Assembly (NCBI GenBank): GCA_036345935.2 | Contig: JADWOT020000005.1 | Coordinates: forward strand, 2,536,696 to 2,600,695 | Direction of reading: 5' to 3' | DNA length: 64,000 bases | Source: Taenia hydatigena | Lineage: Eukaryota > Platyhelminthes > Cestoda > Cyclophyllidea > Taeniidae | Shown here: positions 22,931 through 33,950 of the stretch, one piece after another | Numbering within the stretch: position 1 is the first letter of the stretch | Layout: every line of letters begins with the position of its first letter | The notes under the pieces: model-generated | The model's input: only the letters and a program-made list of their open reading frames with translations | Told to the model about the DNA's origin: nothing | The model's database searches: none | Program-made: the position numbers and the translations under genes

Positions 22931-24646
22931 TTATACCATGCCTTGCTTCTGCTTTCAAAGTAGATATCTTGAAATATTTAGCCTTCTCATGGCAGGAGTC
23001 GTAATGGGAAACAGTAGGAAGGAAGAACCTTATACAAAGCCAGTCACAACACTATGAGGAATCGTGTGCATATACCTTTTATTTGGTAACTATTAATTAG
23101 GACTGGCATTTTAGATGGGAGCACACCTTTGTATACTCTCAGCTGAACCTATGCGGTGATGCTGAAGGTAGGGCTTGGCGACGTATGAAATGATATATTT
23201 ACGACAGCGAATGACATCCTAAGCATTTTTATGGCACACAAATGAAGCTTGTTCTTTTTTAATTACTATCGGCAGGGTAATGTTAAGAACACACACGGCA
23301 CCTAAACTGAGCGCCAGACTCCCAGTGGTGGCATGGCGACTGTGGATGGAGCATGTATGCATCCACAAGATAAAGTTCATCAAATATCTAAAAAATTTGT
23401 CTTCATTGAGGGTATTTACATGCCAGAACAATATGGAGGGAGCAAAGCTACTGCATTTCTTGATGGAGGAAGAAGGACCTACGAATATCATCTAAGGTAA
23501 TTTCACAAAATCCTTGAAATGCAATATCGCTCATTTAGCAGCCAAAAACAGAAAATACCTTTTTGACAGGCTAATCTAACGAAGGACTGAATACTATCGC
23601 CGTCCGCTCCAAGCCTTCCTTCAGCTCAAATCAAGCACCACTTTTATTTCTGAGGAGCAGAAGATATCTAGGGTGTAGCTACCGCGCCAATAACTCAAAC
23701 GTGAACTCCTCCAGAACGCGTGTTTTCTCTGACCGACTCGTTGACACATGTCTGGGTTTGACAATCTATAACGCTTCAAGAAGACGTGGCTACGTTAAAG
23801 CACAACATCCTCTAATAAAAGAACATCGTAATTGCTTTCACTCAAATTCATGATAATAATCATACTTTAAAACAGCCAAATCAGATGCACATTTTCTTCC
23901 ACAAATACTCTTAGCAAAAATAGAGAGCAAAACTCTTCTCCTCCTTCTTTAGACCCTAAGGTAATTAGAATCAGGAATCGGCAGCTAAGTTCTTTCTGTA
24001 AGAAGTAGCGGCAGCTCTTGTTTTAAAATTGGACAAGTTTGGTGTGGCCGCCGAGTAGGGTTTTCTATTTTGGAAATGGGAGCCGAGCGACTATAAGCAT
24101 AGAGATGCGCTAATTTTTAGCCGCTTTGACCAAATATTGCACACAATTGGGAGCCAGCAGCTTGCCTCCATTTGTAAATTATCGCGGCATTTCTTGCTAT
24201 AGAATCTCACAATAAAAGTGCGACCAAATGGTAAATAGTCTATAATGGCAAAGAAAACTAGGCGAGCATGGCGATGAAGGGAAAAATATGGAGAAAGGAG
24301 GGCATGCGCACTGATAGAAAAGACAAACTGGTTAAGATTTAAACAGCGACGATGCAAATGTGTAGGAAACTGGGGCAAAGGAAGGAAAGTCGATTAGATT
24401 CAATCAAGTAGTGCATTTTTAAAAAGGGTGATTATTTTTTTGAGTAAAAATATATTTCATGCTTCTCGAACATTTTCTCCCCCTCTATTGTTTGCATTAT
24501 TGAGTGGCGCATGCAAACTACTCAATCATCGTACGACCACTGTAAATGCTAGCACACTATCATAATGCCCAACGGGCGGACAGACGCACGAATGAAAAGG
24601 ACCTAGCTCTTGTCAATCCGAACTTCTAATTAATCTTCTCACACAG
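22931..24646. other. Gene-poor stretch
   Basis: Short overlapping frames on both strands (23219-23495 and 24091-24378) without splice or family support. Confidence 0.45.
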
Positions 24647-24976
24647 TGTGCTTACATCACCTTGTCTCCATTGTTAGTGGAACGTGTAAAGGTTAATACA
24701 AGTTGCGATGCGTTGTTGAAAGTGATTTTGAGCAGAGTTGTTGAGGCATTCACACAGCAGGCGCAGCGGTATCTGCCCATTCATCGATCACAAGACAATT
24801 CAGCCAATGAAGCTGTGGAAAGCGTGTCTCTGACGTCTAAGGGCAAAGATTACTTTCATTGCAGTGACAATTTTATGTCCGTGATACAAAACGTATTGAT
24901 TAAGATCATTGATGATGATTACGACTTTCATTTTGCGGTTCGGATACCAAGCAGTGATATTTTTCATATAAAATAG
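24647..24976 (+). CDS. Unidentified long candidate exon
   Basis: After a good acceptor (TAATCTTCTCACACAG) a phase-0 frame runs 109 codons to TAG. It includes CAYITLSPLLVERVKVNTSC, an amphipathic stretch LLKVILSRVVEAFTQQAQRY and an acidic IKIIDDDYDFHF segment. Codon choice and residue pattern look coding throughout. It would be a last exon. No family could be named, and no upstream exon or poly(A) signal was confidently placed. Confidence 0.4.
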   Translation, partial: CAYITLSPLLVERVKVNTSCDALLKVILSRVVEAFTQQAQRYLPIHRSQDNSANEAVESVSLTSKGKDYFHCSDNFMSVIQNVLIKIIDDDYDFHFAVRIPSSDIFHIK

Positions 24977-27386
24977 TCGCCTTTAAAGTGTCACTGCGTG
25001 GAATATTAACGTTGTTGATTTATTTGCAGCTCAAGGTCGCCAGTAGCGTTGGTTGAAGGGGGCTTTGGAACATTACACCCTCTGTGACTTTTAGCTAGTG
25101 TCAGGGATCTTTTTTAAAGACTTTGGCTGCTTGAGTCTGCCTGTTCCAAAGAGGAATCAGATTAACACCTTCATAGGCCAGAGGCTTTATTAATTCCATA
25201 TATAAAGTTATGCGGCATTTTGGAACTAGAAGGCAGAGGCGGGGCTAGAGTTGAGAAGATTTATGCACATTTTTTTCTTATTTTGAAAGTTAAGCCACCA
25301 TTTTTTATTCTTGACCACCTGTGAGGTAAAATGTTAGGTGCATCATCCGCATGCAATGACAGATGGCCACCTCAGCGCTTAACTGTTTGGCTAAACATGT
25401 GCTCTTGAGACCGCTATTTGACTGGAGTTCGACTATTTTTCAGTATGCTGGCGTTGGTTTCGCAACTGCCCCAGGACTTAGGGTCGCGATTGACGTTTTT
25501 TGCTTCCTTGCTTTCGGTTTAATCGGCTTTGCGGTGTAGAGTCAAATTAATACGGAGGGTACTTTGAGCTAAAGTACTTCGAGCGCATCTATTCCTTTTA
25601 TCGATCGTAGGATAGAAAGCAATTTCGCCTGCATTTGCCAGTCTTGCCAACCCAACTGAGACACTCTGATAGGGGCATTCGACCACTTATACTGGGCGTA
25701 TGCTACAAACGGAGTAGATGAATTTTGCCTATTTCGATGGTGCCTGTCTTGCTATGGAATTTTCCTTCCTCTCATAGCTTATATTATCTCTATTTCGACG
25801 CGCTGTTGTCGACCTGACACTCTTTTCTTCCCATTCGCGTTGTGGCTTCTAAGCTGATTGCTTAAAATGTGGTGACGACATTGGCAGGATTGAGGTTAGT
25901 CTAAAACACGCGAAAGAGCGATACTGCTGAGATGTTACATGCGCACGCAGTCTATGAACGTAGATATTGCATTGTTGTTTTGATTAAGCAATTTAATCTA
26001 CAACGTGTAGAGCTTCAAAATCGATTGGCCCGCTACCTAATAGGTTATTGAAGACTGGAATTGGATTGGCTTGATTTTTATCTAAAAGGGTGTTTAAGTC
26101 CAGCCTATAAATCTATCAGCACTTTATGCCTAAATAAGGAAACTAAATCACGATTGGGAATTGGTGCGAAGGTTGCACCTAATGTGCTACTTATAAAATA
26201 GTTGCATAATCCATTCTCGAAACACCTTTTAAACTTCAGCGAAGTAGTCGGATATTCAGTTTGTTGCCTACGCAAGACATAACACACTGATCTACTACTC
26301 TAAAAGAGCGGATTAGTTCAAACATTAAAGAGGACCTATTGAAGAAATGCGCAAATGTTCCCCTTGTATTGAACCACTGTTTTCCTGCATGCACAAAGTA
26401 CATCATTAGACTTGGTTGTCATTGTAGTATTTGTCTTTTCCATTTATTTTCTTGAGTTAGATTTGTAGTTAGAAGTATTACAGATGGATTTTAAATAAGG
26501 AAGAGCAAAAATGTAGTTGGAAATGGGCACAGGCTCGTTTACTTATGCATAATTGAAGGCCTTGTTATTGACACTTCAGAGGTGATCTGTAGAGCCAGAA
26601 CATCTGTCGACTTCTTAAGAGCCAATGAGGAGGGACAATTAGGAGTTCGGATCTGAACGACGCCGGAGTATGAGACTTAAATTAAGGCTCGCACAAGAGA
26701 AATGCAGTGAATGTTCAATATTAGTAGGTAAAGGTGTCAATCACATCAGGTAATAATCCGCTCAAAATAAATGCGTTGTTGTCGAATTTTGGGTCAAATG
26801 TATCAGCATCACCAAATAGGGCCCAGCACATATTTGAGTTTTCCTTTTTCAAAGTCTACATCCTCGCTTTTTCATAATTTTAAGGATATTAAATTCAAAC
26901 TAGCACTTGCGGACATCAGTCCATGGCTGCTAAGCTAATGAATTACATACGATTCTCTATTTTCTCCTTAAACAGCTGAAATTAACTATTTTATGCTTCT
27001 ATCCTCTCGTGACTAGCCGAGGTGATGGAACAGGAGGAACAGAGCCATTTACTTTTCAGGATTTTTAGATTGTTTGACTGACATTTGCCCTTGGAGAATG
27101 ATTTCAAAAAAGTAGATAGAAAAATAATTGCATTTTCGGATTTTGTAAGAGCATAGATCAAGCTGGTCCGAATTATTAGCCAGAATATGACGGATTGCTG
27201 TCGTAGGAGAGATGTTAGCTGTTTCGGAGTACCAAACCCACCTAACAAGAGGCAGCTTAGCACAAATGACAGCAACGGTCCCATCGCGATGATGTGATGG
27301 TTTTTCGATTTTGGTATGCCCTTTTGTCGATATCCTGAAAAGGCGATTCCAGTTTTCACGCAAACCATCTTTGCCATTGCGTGCAG
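24977..27386. other. Gene-poor stretch apart from one short repeat
   Basis: Contains the dispersed repeat at 26585-26640. A 134-codon minus frame at 26991-27395 overlaps another open minus frame and has no motif, so it was not called. Confidence 0.45.
26585..26640 (+). repeat. Short dispersed repeat, copy 1
   Basis: AGGTGATCTGTAGAGCCAGA through GAGCCAATGAGGAGGGA aligns with 28030-28085 with about one mismatch in four bases. Confidence 0.45.
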
Positions 27387-27752
27387 CTCACTCACAGTGA
27401 CTTTGGTTATCCAAAGCGACCAACGTCCTTCTCACGTCAGTCATCTGTGTGACGTTTCGGTGCAAATATCGGCTACGGTTGTCAAGGTAAAGTCAGAAAC
27501 TACACATGTTCTCAGCCACTGTGCCTTGATTTTGGGAAGTCTTTACGCAGATGAGGACCTAGGGGGCGTAGCGTAGTAAGGCCCTTGGCTATCAGACCTG
27601 CTACGGTGAAAATTGCTACTGCAGGAGTGGATAAAAAATGGATGTGCAAAGACTCTTATGACATTACGAAGTGCCTAGTTTGCGAATGTTTCACCAAACC
27701 GTTCCAGGGTCACAGTTTCATCGCTGGTAGCAGCTGTTGCAAATGGCACTGA
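27387..27752 (+). CDS. Two-exon candidate with Cys-rich or alternative tail, join(27387..27486, 27625..27752)
   Basis: The first piece has acceptor GCGTGCAG and donor AAG|GTAAAG and reads SLTVTLVIQSDQRPSHVSHL onward. The second follows CTACTGCAG. In the phase that matches the donor it reads EWIKNGCAKTLMTLRSA and stops. In another phase it reads MCKDSYDITKCLVCECF and ends SSCCKWH, with seven Cys in 31 residues, like a small secreted disulfide-rich domain. The Cys-rich frame does not join in phase to the first piece, so it would need another upstream exon. The two interpretations exclude each other and neither is strong. Confidence 0.25.
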
Positions 27753-28029
27753 TTCCCTTGTCCGGCATCGCAAGCGCCTTACTTTTCAAAACTTTACATT
27801 TAACAATTCCTCATACCTCCGCAACCCTCTGCTATCCTTTTCATGCAAATGACACTGCATAGAACACGAGGACTTCCCCGTTATTTGCGGCCCACACGCG
27901 TCCGGGTTTGCAGCGAGCGCGACTGCGCGAAGTAGAGCACCATGTGTCTCCAGACGGTCGCGTGTGTTACAGTGACCAGATTTGTTCATTTACGCATATT
28001 TATAGAGTTTCTTGGCTACGATGCTCAAG

Positions 28030-28085
28030 TGGTGATCTTTAGACCCAGAGAATGTGTTGACTTTAAAGGGCCAATGAGGTGAGAC
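28030..28085 (+). repeat. Short dispersed repeat, copy 2
   Basis: TGGTGATCTTTAGACCCAGA through GGGCCAATGAGGTGAGA, partner of 26585-26640. Weak similarity may continue downstream (GATGCTCGCACAA against AAGGCTCGCACAA). Confidence 0.45.
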
Positions 28086-30748
28086 GAAATATGAGCACAG
28101 GCCTTCATAACATTTGAAGATGAGGATTTGAGCGATGCTCGCACAAACATTGCCGAATCGAAAATCTATAAAAAGTTGATGGATTTGGCATGGGATTAAA
28201 TTAAAAATTGCATCAGGTATGATTCCGCAGTTGAAGGCATTTCTACGTAGCATCATTTTCCTTTTCACATTTTCGTCATTCGCCTTATGGCTACGAGGCA
28301 TAAAGTTTGGTCAAGCGCTTAAGGTTTTGTTAACTATCGATAATGTACGAAGAAAGCTGTAGAGGTACCAACCTGATTTGATGAATGAAACATTGAATAG
28401 AAAGTGGTGCTAAGATGGATCAGATCACGAAATATTCGGACAGCACTTATAATTGCGGTGAAAGTCAGGTTTTGATGAGTAATGGCATCATTCGCATGGA
28501 ATAATGACCCATTCAAGACACATACAGTCTGGTGGAAGGTAGGGTCCGAATCGTCATTGCAATCGAGTAGGCTCTAGTATCTAATTGAATTTTTTATTAT
28601 GTGCAGTACAGACTTGGCTCAGCTACAATCCTGGGGACATTAAAATCGGATTCACTTAATCGCGAGTGTCATTGCAATCATTGAACTAATTAAGTGAATA
28701 CCGTGATCTTTATAATCCTTTTGACTGCATACTCCTTTGGCGCACTGCTTAGGCATCTGTTCCCTCAAAATCAGCATCAATGGTTAGCTTGACACCTTTC
28801 CTTCTGGCTTGTGTTCCCAGGGAACATAGATTCCTTTTAGTTTTCTCGCTGGACTCAGCAGTATTCAATAGAACTATCAACTAACTCCTAAAGAAAACTG
28901 AGTGTGTGACCTTGTCTATTTGACGTCTCTGTTCAACACGGTAGGCTTTTGCATTTTTATTTAAAATTGCTTTTCTAGTCGTTACAAGAACTGGTGACAT
29001 ATGTCAGCAGAAACACCCTAAGTTATTACATTTCGGGCAACGCCACGTAAAGATATAAATAGCAGCTTAGAAATGAGCTAGGATCTTATTTCACCCACAT
29101 TGTAGCCGAATTTACCGATACTGATTAATAAGCTTATGAAGTGCGGTTTTGATGCGACCGATATTGCGGTGCAATCTGTGTCAGTGATTGCTAAGAAATA
29201 ATAAGCCATGTGAAGATTGCGTGCACATGCCAAGATTCGATTCGTTAAATAACTTTTCACTTGCAGTGTACCGCTTTTTGAATAGACAAGGTTCGTCTTA
29301 AGCATTAAGCCACACTGATTCGACAGAAAGCGAACATATGTGGCGTTGGCACATTCCAGGATTGTCTTCTGTTCATAGCATTTTGCATTTTATTTGCTCA
29401 AATGTAGCCAGTCTTTTGCTACAGCTTCTGGAATGTTGCTCGTACCGAGGGGATCCAAGGCCTTTTTATCGTCGCTACTTCACTTCCTCTAGAAGGCATC
29501 GGCCATGTTGTCTCATTCATCCAACCCCCCTCTCCATAGGGCTTGTCTCTTTAGTTACGGGTATATAATGGGATGCAAGGAAGCTCTCGTATACCACCAG
29601 AAGAACGCCGGTAAGAATGTTACTTTTTTTGGATGTGCAGAAGCTTTTGCATAACTGCGGTCCTCACCGACGCATCACCGTATGCAACACTGTGCAAATT
29701 CCCTTGCTCGCATTGTACTGCAAAGTTACAATGCCGTTGTTCCGCATGCCAATATTCAAAGTTTTCTGTCTGTTTATAATTAGATTAGTGTCTGATGATG
29801 CATTATTAAAGCCCTTCCATATTAGATTGTGCTAAGTGCCCTAACGTTGGATGCACAACAAGCAGCCGACGTTTTGCTGAATGTTTTATGTAAAGTCTGG
29901 CATTCGTGTAAGCGATGGCTTGTTCCTATTCTTCTTTGGTCCTATGAGACCATATTGGTCACAGTTGCCTTTTTAATGGCAGTATTCTGTGCAGTTAGTT
30001 AGACGTTCGATTCAAAGTCGGGAATGTCTGAAACAAATACAGATCAAGGAGTTCACTCTGACCATTTTTACACTTCATTATGTTTCATTCAATTTGTCAG
30101 TACTGTCCATGCCTTCGCTTGTTTTGCGTGGTCTTTAGAAAGTTCCTCCCATCTGTAGAGAAATCAACATTTTTCGGGTCCAAAGCAAGGTTTGTAGACT
30201 ACGAAAATGTAATTAGTTTTATCATCTCAATGTCTGCTTTGCAGCCTTTATCTGCTAGTATCATGACCACCCATCTAACATGGAAGACCGACTTTCCCAT
30301 GTAGGGCGGCTGGCAAACTCTCAATGCGAAGGAATGAAAAAGATTCCTTTGTCGCTTCTTGGTTCAACATCCTAAGGTCGATGGGAGAAGGGAGTTTTGG
30401 TGATCTTGGTGGCTTTAAAAACTTGTTTTATTGTCCATATGATCAGATGGTTTGTTTCTTTTAGCAGAGGGGATAGAATTTGTTAAAGTGACTGTCAAAT
30501 GAGTCGATATTGGTTGGGATCGAGCTGCATTGTAAAAAGGTTAGCTTGTCCTTAAGCCACGCTATTTAAAGGACTCAATTCAACCCTTGAATGCTTTCAT
30601 TAACTTTTCGCCTTTTGTTTCCCCATAACGAGTGGATTGAACAATGAGGAATTTCCTTATTTGAGGTAATCGACTAGGCACGGTGTTCATGGCTACACTA
30701 GCTCAGAGCACACGTTCTCTTAACAAATGAAAACACTGTTCGACTTAC
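28086..30748. other. Gene-poor stretch
   Basis: Apart from the weak exon candidate at 29568-29610, no frame here has splice or motif support. Confidence 0.4.
29568..29610 (+). CDS. Candidate first exon behind a TATA-like motif
   Basis: GGGTATATAATGGG contains both a TATATAA element and an ATG at 29568. The frame MGCKEALVYHQKNA ends at a consensus donor (GCCG|GTAAGA). TATA and ATG overlap, so the motif could not serve as core promoter for this ATG. Kept only because the donor is strong. Confidence 0.15.
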
Positions 30749-30826
30749 GTCTTCTATTGAAGAACCTAGCACCAACATCTCGGCAGATCGTGCCGCCCGG
30801 AACACACCACAAGTTCCATCTTCCAT
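30749..30826 (-). CDS. Candidate first exon, 26 codons
   Basis: On the minus strand an ATG at 30826 opens MEDGTCGVFRAARSAEMLVL and six more residues, ending exactly at a consensus donor (GAC|GTAAGT). The frame is also open upstream of the ATG. No partner exon was found and the product was not recognised. Confidence 0.25.
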
Positions 30827-32330
30827 TGAGCAAGTTGCATTCTAGTCGGTGGAAGTCATCTCAGCATGAAGTAACCTGATTCGCTATGCACAACTTGTAC
30901 TTGATTAGTTGCCGCTCATCACAACCAGATAGGATGGAATTCACATTACTAATGCAATGAAGGCCTACTGATGATGGCACGTGTGAATGCCAACCATAAG
31001 GTAAGTTCTATAAAACGGTGACGGCAAAGAATTTAAGAAAGTGACAGGCGAGACAAACGGCTCCCACAAGGTGCTAGAGGTTGAATAAAATTGAAGAAAA
31101 GCATGAGAGTATGTTGTGGTGAGGTTTATTCTTCTTTACATTAGTTCGCGATGAAAAACAACGGTACTTGACCCTTTATTTGCTAAAAGTCGTAAAGTCT
31201 ATTCGATTTATGTTAGTGGCACCATGATTAGGTGGCAAAAGGAGACTCTCCCTGCTCTGTCGTTTCTACGCTACACTGTCACTTTACGTCAGGTCACGTT
31301 GCGCTAAGATAGTCAGTGCCACCTTGCACAGCCACGCTCAACCACATTCTATTTTTGCGCTGCAAAAATAAAAATATTCGGACAATAGTCATCAGTGTAG
31401 ACCCCCCAAAGCAGAACGAAATCAAGAGTATGACAGGAAAATTATATAATCCTGACTAGCTAATATTCAGGCTTGTGTCGTACCAAGTGGGCACCAAATG
31501 CCATGTCTTTTATAGACCACGGACAAAAATAAATCTGTGGATACAGCACAACCGATTCTGACTCGACCAGATCGAACCAGCAAGCATCAATCCCGCCAGA
31601 TATACTTTTACCATACGGCTTCGGAGTTCTATCCATTCATCTGCGTGCCACTCCTTTATCACTAGGGGTTAAGCACATTGACCCACCTCCTCTTTGACGC
31701 CCTATCGTGAGAGCGCTTGAAACCAAAAGTACCAAGCCTACTCAGTCTAGCACAGAGCCTATTTCTGCCTACCTACTAAAGTGCCTTTATGTGTGCAACC
31801 ACTGCTCGCCGACCACTAGTCGCCCTTCTTTCGCCGCATCTTTTACACTGCAAATGATCAATTGATCCAATTGACTAAGGATCGTCTTAGAATAGGACAG
31901 TAATTGACTAAGATGCACGAGCTTGTCTTCGTCGTTCTCCTAAATGCAGGATCCATTTAGCAGAAAGAGTACCGTAGGACAAGGTGAGTGTTTGAGGGAT
32001 CCCTGGGCTTGTGCATATTGGCCGGAAAGTTCCATTATTATGAGAGGGAATCCAACACCGATTGTGTACCTAATGTTGATCTGCGTCAAATAGTTTCGCG
32101 TAAAAAAAGCAGGTATACAAAAGCACTACTAAAATTTGTCCACTGCTACACCCTAGACGCCAACTCATCCATACACGCAATTAACAGTCATCGGCGGTGA
32201 AGATTTGCATAATACTGTTCAAACGAACGCCAAAAGAAAAGGCTAAATTTAAGAGGAAGGTGATTGGTTTCTAACTGCGGACTCTGGATTTTCACTATTC
32301 AAAGCATGCTTATGGGCCATCCGCTAGTGA
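30827..32330. other. Gene-poor stretch before the gap
   Basis: The plus frame at 31988-32200 is open (70 codons, basic) but lacks convincing signals. Nothing else was seen. Confidence 0.4.
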
Positions 32331-32430
32331 NNNNNNNNNNNNNNNNNNNNNNNNNNNNNNNNNNNNNNNNNNNNNNNNNNNNNNNNNNNNNNNNNNNNNN
32401 NNNNNNNNNNNNNNNNNNNNNNNNNNNNNN
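32331..32430. other. Assembly gap of 100 N
   Basis: Exactly 100 undetermined bases, the usual placeholder for a scaffold join of unknown length. The open frame that appears to span it (minus, 32299-32550) is an artefact. Relations between features on either side are uncertain. Confidence 0.99.
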
Positions 32431-32550
32431 TTGAGAATGGTAGAATGCCTTGCAGTTTTGCATTTTGTGGGCGATATAGGCTCGTCTTTGGCTCTGCAAT
32501 TTGCTATTCTGTATGCTAATGGTGCAGATAGCTCCAGCTGCGTGTACCAC

Positions 32551-32820
32551 CTAATGCGTTTGAATTAATTCTGGGACAAGTGGGCGATCACTACCTCTTT
32601 TGCAGCGGAGAGTAAAATAGTGAGCGTACTTCCTTTCGTCAATCGTAAAAACAAGACACCGCGGCTCAACCAACGCAATCAGTACATCTGGGCAGAAAAG
32701 TCTTCTGTGCATCCTTAAAGTTTTGTCCTTTTGTCCTTTTTGCTCAAAATTTGTCACAGGCACCGGGTCCTTGTGAGCGCGTCCATCAGGAAATTCCACA
32801 TCACCAAAACAACCAATTCG
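32551..32820 (-). CDS. Unidentified candidate exon, 89 codons
   Basis: The minus frame follows acceptor GTGGATTGCAG and runs to TAG at 32551-32553. It includes RIGCFGDVEFPDGRAHKDPV, a Lys-rich turn (EQKGQKDKTLR) and a segment of alternating hydrophobic residues (VLIALVEPRCLVFTIDE). The sequence looks like a folded domain but was not recognised. The upstream minus frame 32831-33013 is hydrophobic and could contribute an earlier exon. The frame ends about 120 bases from the assembly gap. Confidence 0.35.
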   Translation of the reverse strand, partial: RIGCFGDVEFPDGRAHKDPVPVTNFEQKGQKDKTLRMHRRLFCPDVLIALVEPRCLVFTIDERKYAHYFTLRCKRGSDRPLVPELIQTH

Positions 32821-33556
32821 CTGCAATCCACTAATTTTGGCGCAAGTATTTTCCCAAAGGTATTAGACACGTATCAAGGAAAATAGCAACAAGAGTTAAA
32901 ATGAGTGGAAAAAGTCCTTTCCTTTTGATTGTGCTACTTATTCTGCATAGATAACTGGTGGAATTTAAAGGGGCGTGCCAGTCTTGATGCAAGCTGCTAA
33001 CCGGCATTCTCATCTGGCCAGTATCAAAACGAGAAGTCGGTAAACAATTATCAACCTAGATGTAATGCAACTAATGCCACCTAGCATTTTTGCCTGTGAT
33101 AGCATAGCATGGCCAAAACAAATCAGGATACCATCTTTCCACGAACGCTTATTGAGCGCCTCCTATTATTGTCCTAGTAGTGATTTCAAATGCCGCCTCA
33201 GTTGCCCTCATGAAAACAGAATGAGCACATAATAAACACTAACAACGAAAAGCTGGGCGGGACTGCATGCCGACGGTGGTAAGTCGAAAGAGACCTAAAA
33301 TTGGCACAATTGCAAAAACATGCGTTTGAGGCATCACAGATTAACATCTCTCTGCCAAGTGCAACATGTCTGACTGACGAGGATGTGTAATTTTACAAAT
33401 AAAATAAATCTTGAGCGTTGATACTTATCTTGCCACCTCGAGAACGGCGACTGGCTCGAAAAACAGTTTAGGATTTTTGGAGAAGAGGTATTTGGGGTTT
33501 CTGCCGCTTTGCCTCAGCTGGTTGGTCAGGCAACCGGATCAGACTAGAAGCCCCAC

Positions 33557-33617
33557 AGCTCTGCTGTGCGAGGAAAATCCTTCGTAAGAATGGGCATTTT
33601 CATCGCACAGCAGGACT
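33557..33617 (+). ncRNA. Hairpin resembling a miRNA precursor
   Basis: CTGCTGTGCGA (33561-33571) pairs perfectly with TCGCACAGCAG (33603-33613). After a G-A mismatch the stem continues (GAAAAT against ATTTTC), and it ends in a loop of about 15-20 bases. A few outer pairs extend the base. A stem of about 25 pairs with single mismatches and a small loop is the expected shape of an animal miRNA precursor. Neither arm matched a miRNA family known to me. It could also be a decayed short inverted repeat. Confidence 0.35.
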
Positions 33618-33731
33618 AAAGAGGTACTTAAATGACCCAGATCTTAGACTATCTGGGAGACAGAGAGTGACGAAACCCTTAATTTGCTTGCCACGATTAA
33701 CTTCGAACTGATTGTCAAATTAACAATACAG

Positions 33732-33950
33732 GCACAGAGATTCTGGAAGTATCTTAACTGCAGTCAGATGTACTGCACGCGGAAAGTCGTTGAGACGAGA
33801 ATTGAGCTGCCATTCAGGGATACCTTGCGAGGCAATCACGCCGCTTCTGATGCAACGCTGTTGACATGCGAATTCCCTCATTCCGTCCCTACTAATGCGT
33901 TTCTCTATGCCTACCCTCCTCGCATGATACTAAGGCAGCGAGCCGAATAA
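33732..33950 (+). CDS. Unidentified candidate last exon, 72 codons
   Basis: Acceptor ATTAACAATACAG is followed in frame by AQRFWKYLNCSQMYCTRKVV and then a polar stretch through GNHAASDATLLTCEF, ending RMILRQRAE before TAA. The frame is also open upstream of the acceptor. The higher GC and protein-like pattern support coding. It was not recognised. Confidence 0.33.
   Translation, partial: AQRFWKYLNCSQMYCTRKVVETRIELPFRDTLRGNHAASDATLLTCEFPHSVPTNAFLYAYPPRMILRQRAE

Noticed and set aside
26991..27395. 134-codon minus frame with hydrophobic segments
   Set aside because: A second minus frame and a plus candidate exon occupy the same bases. A consensus-like donor at its start and the absence of any motif suggest chance openness.
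32299..32550. Open frame across the assembly gap
   Set aside because: 34 of its codons are N; the continuity is artificial.
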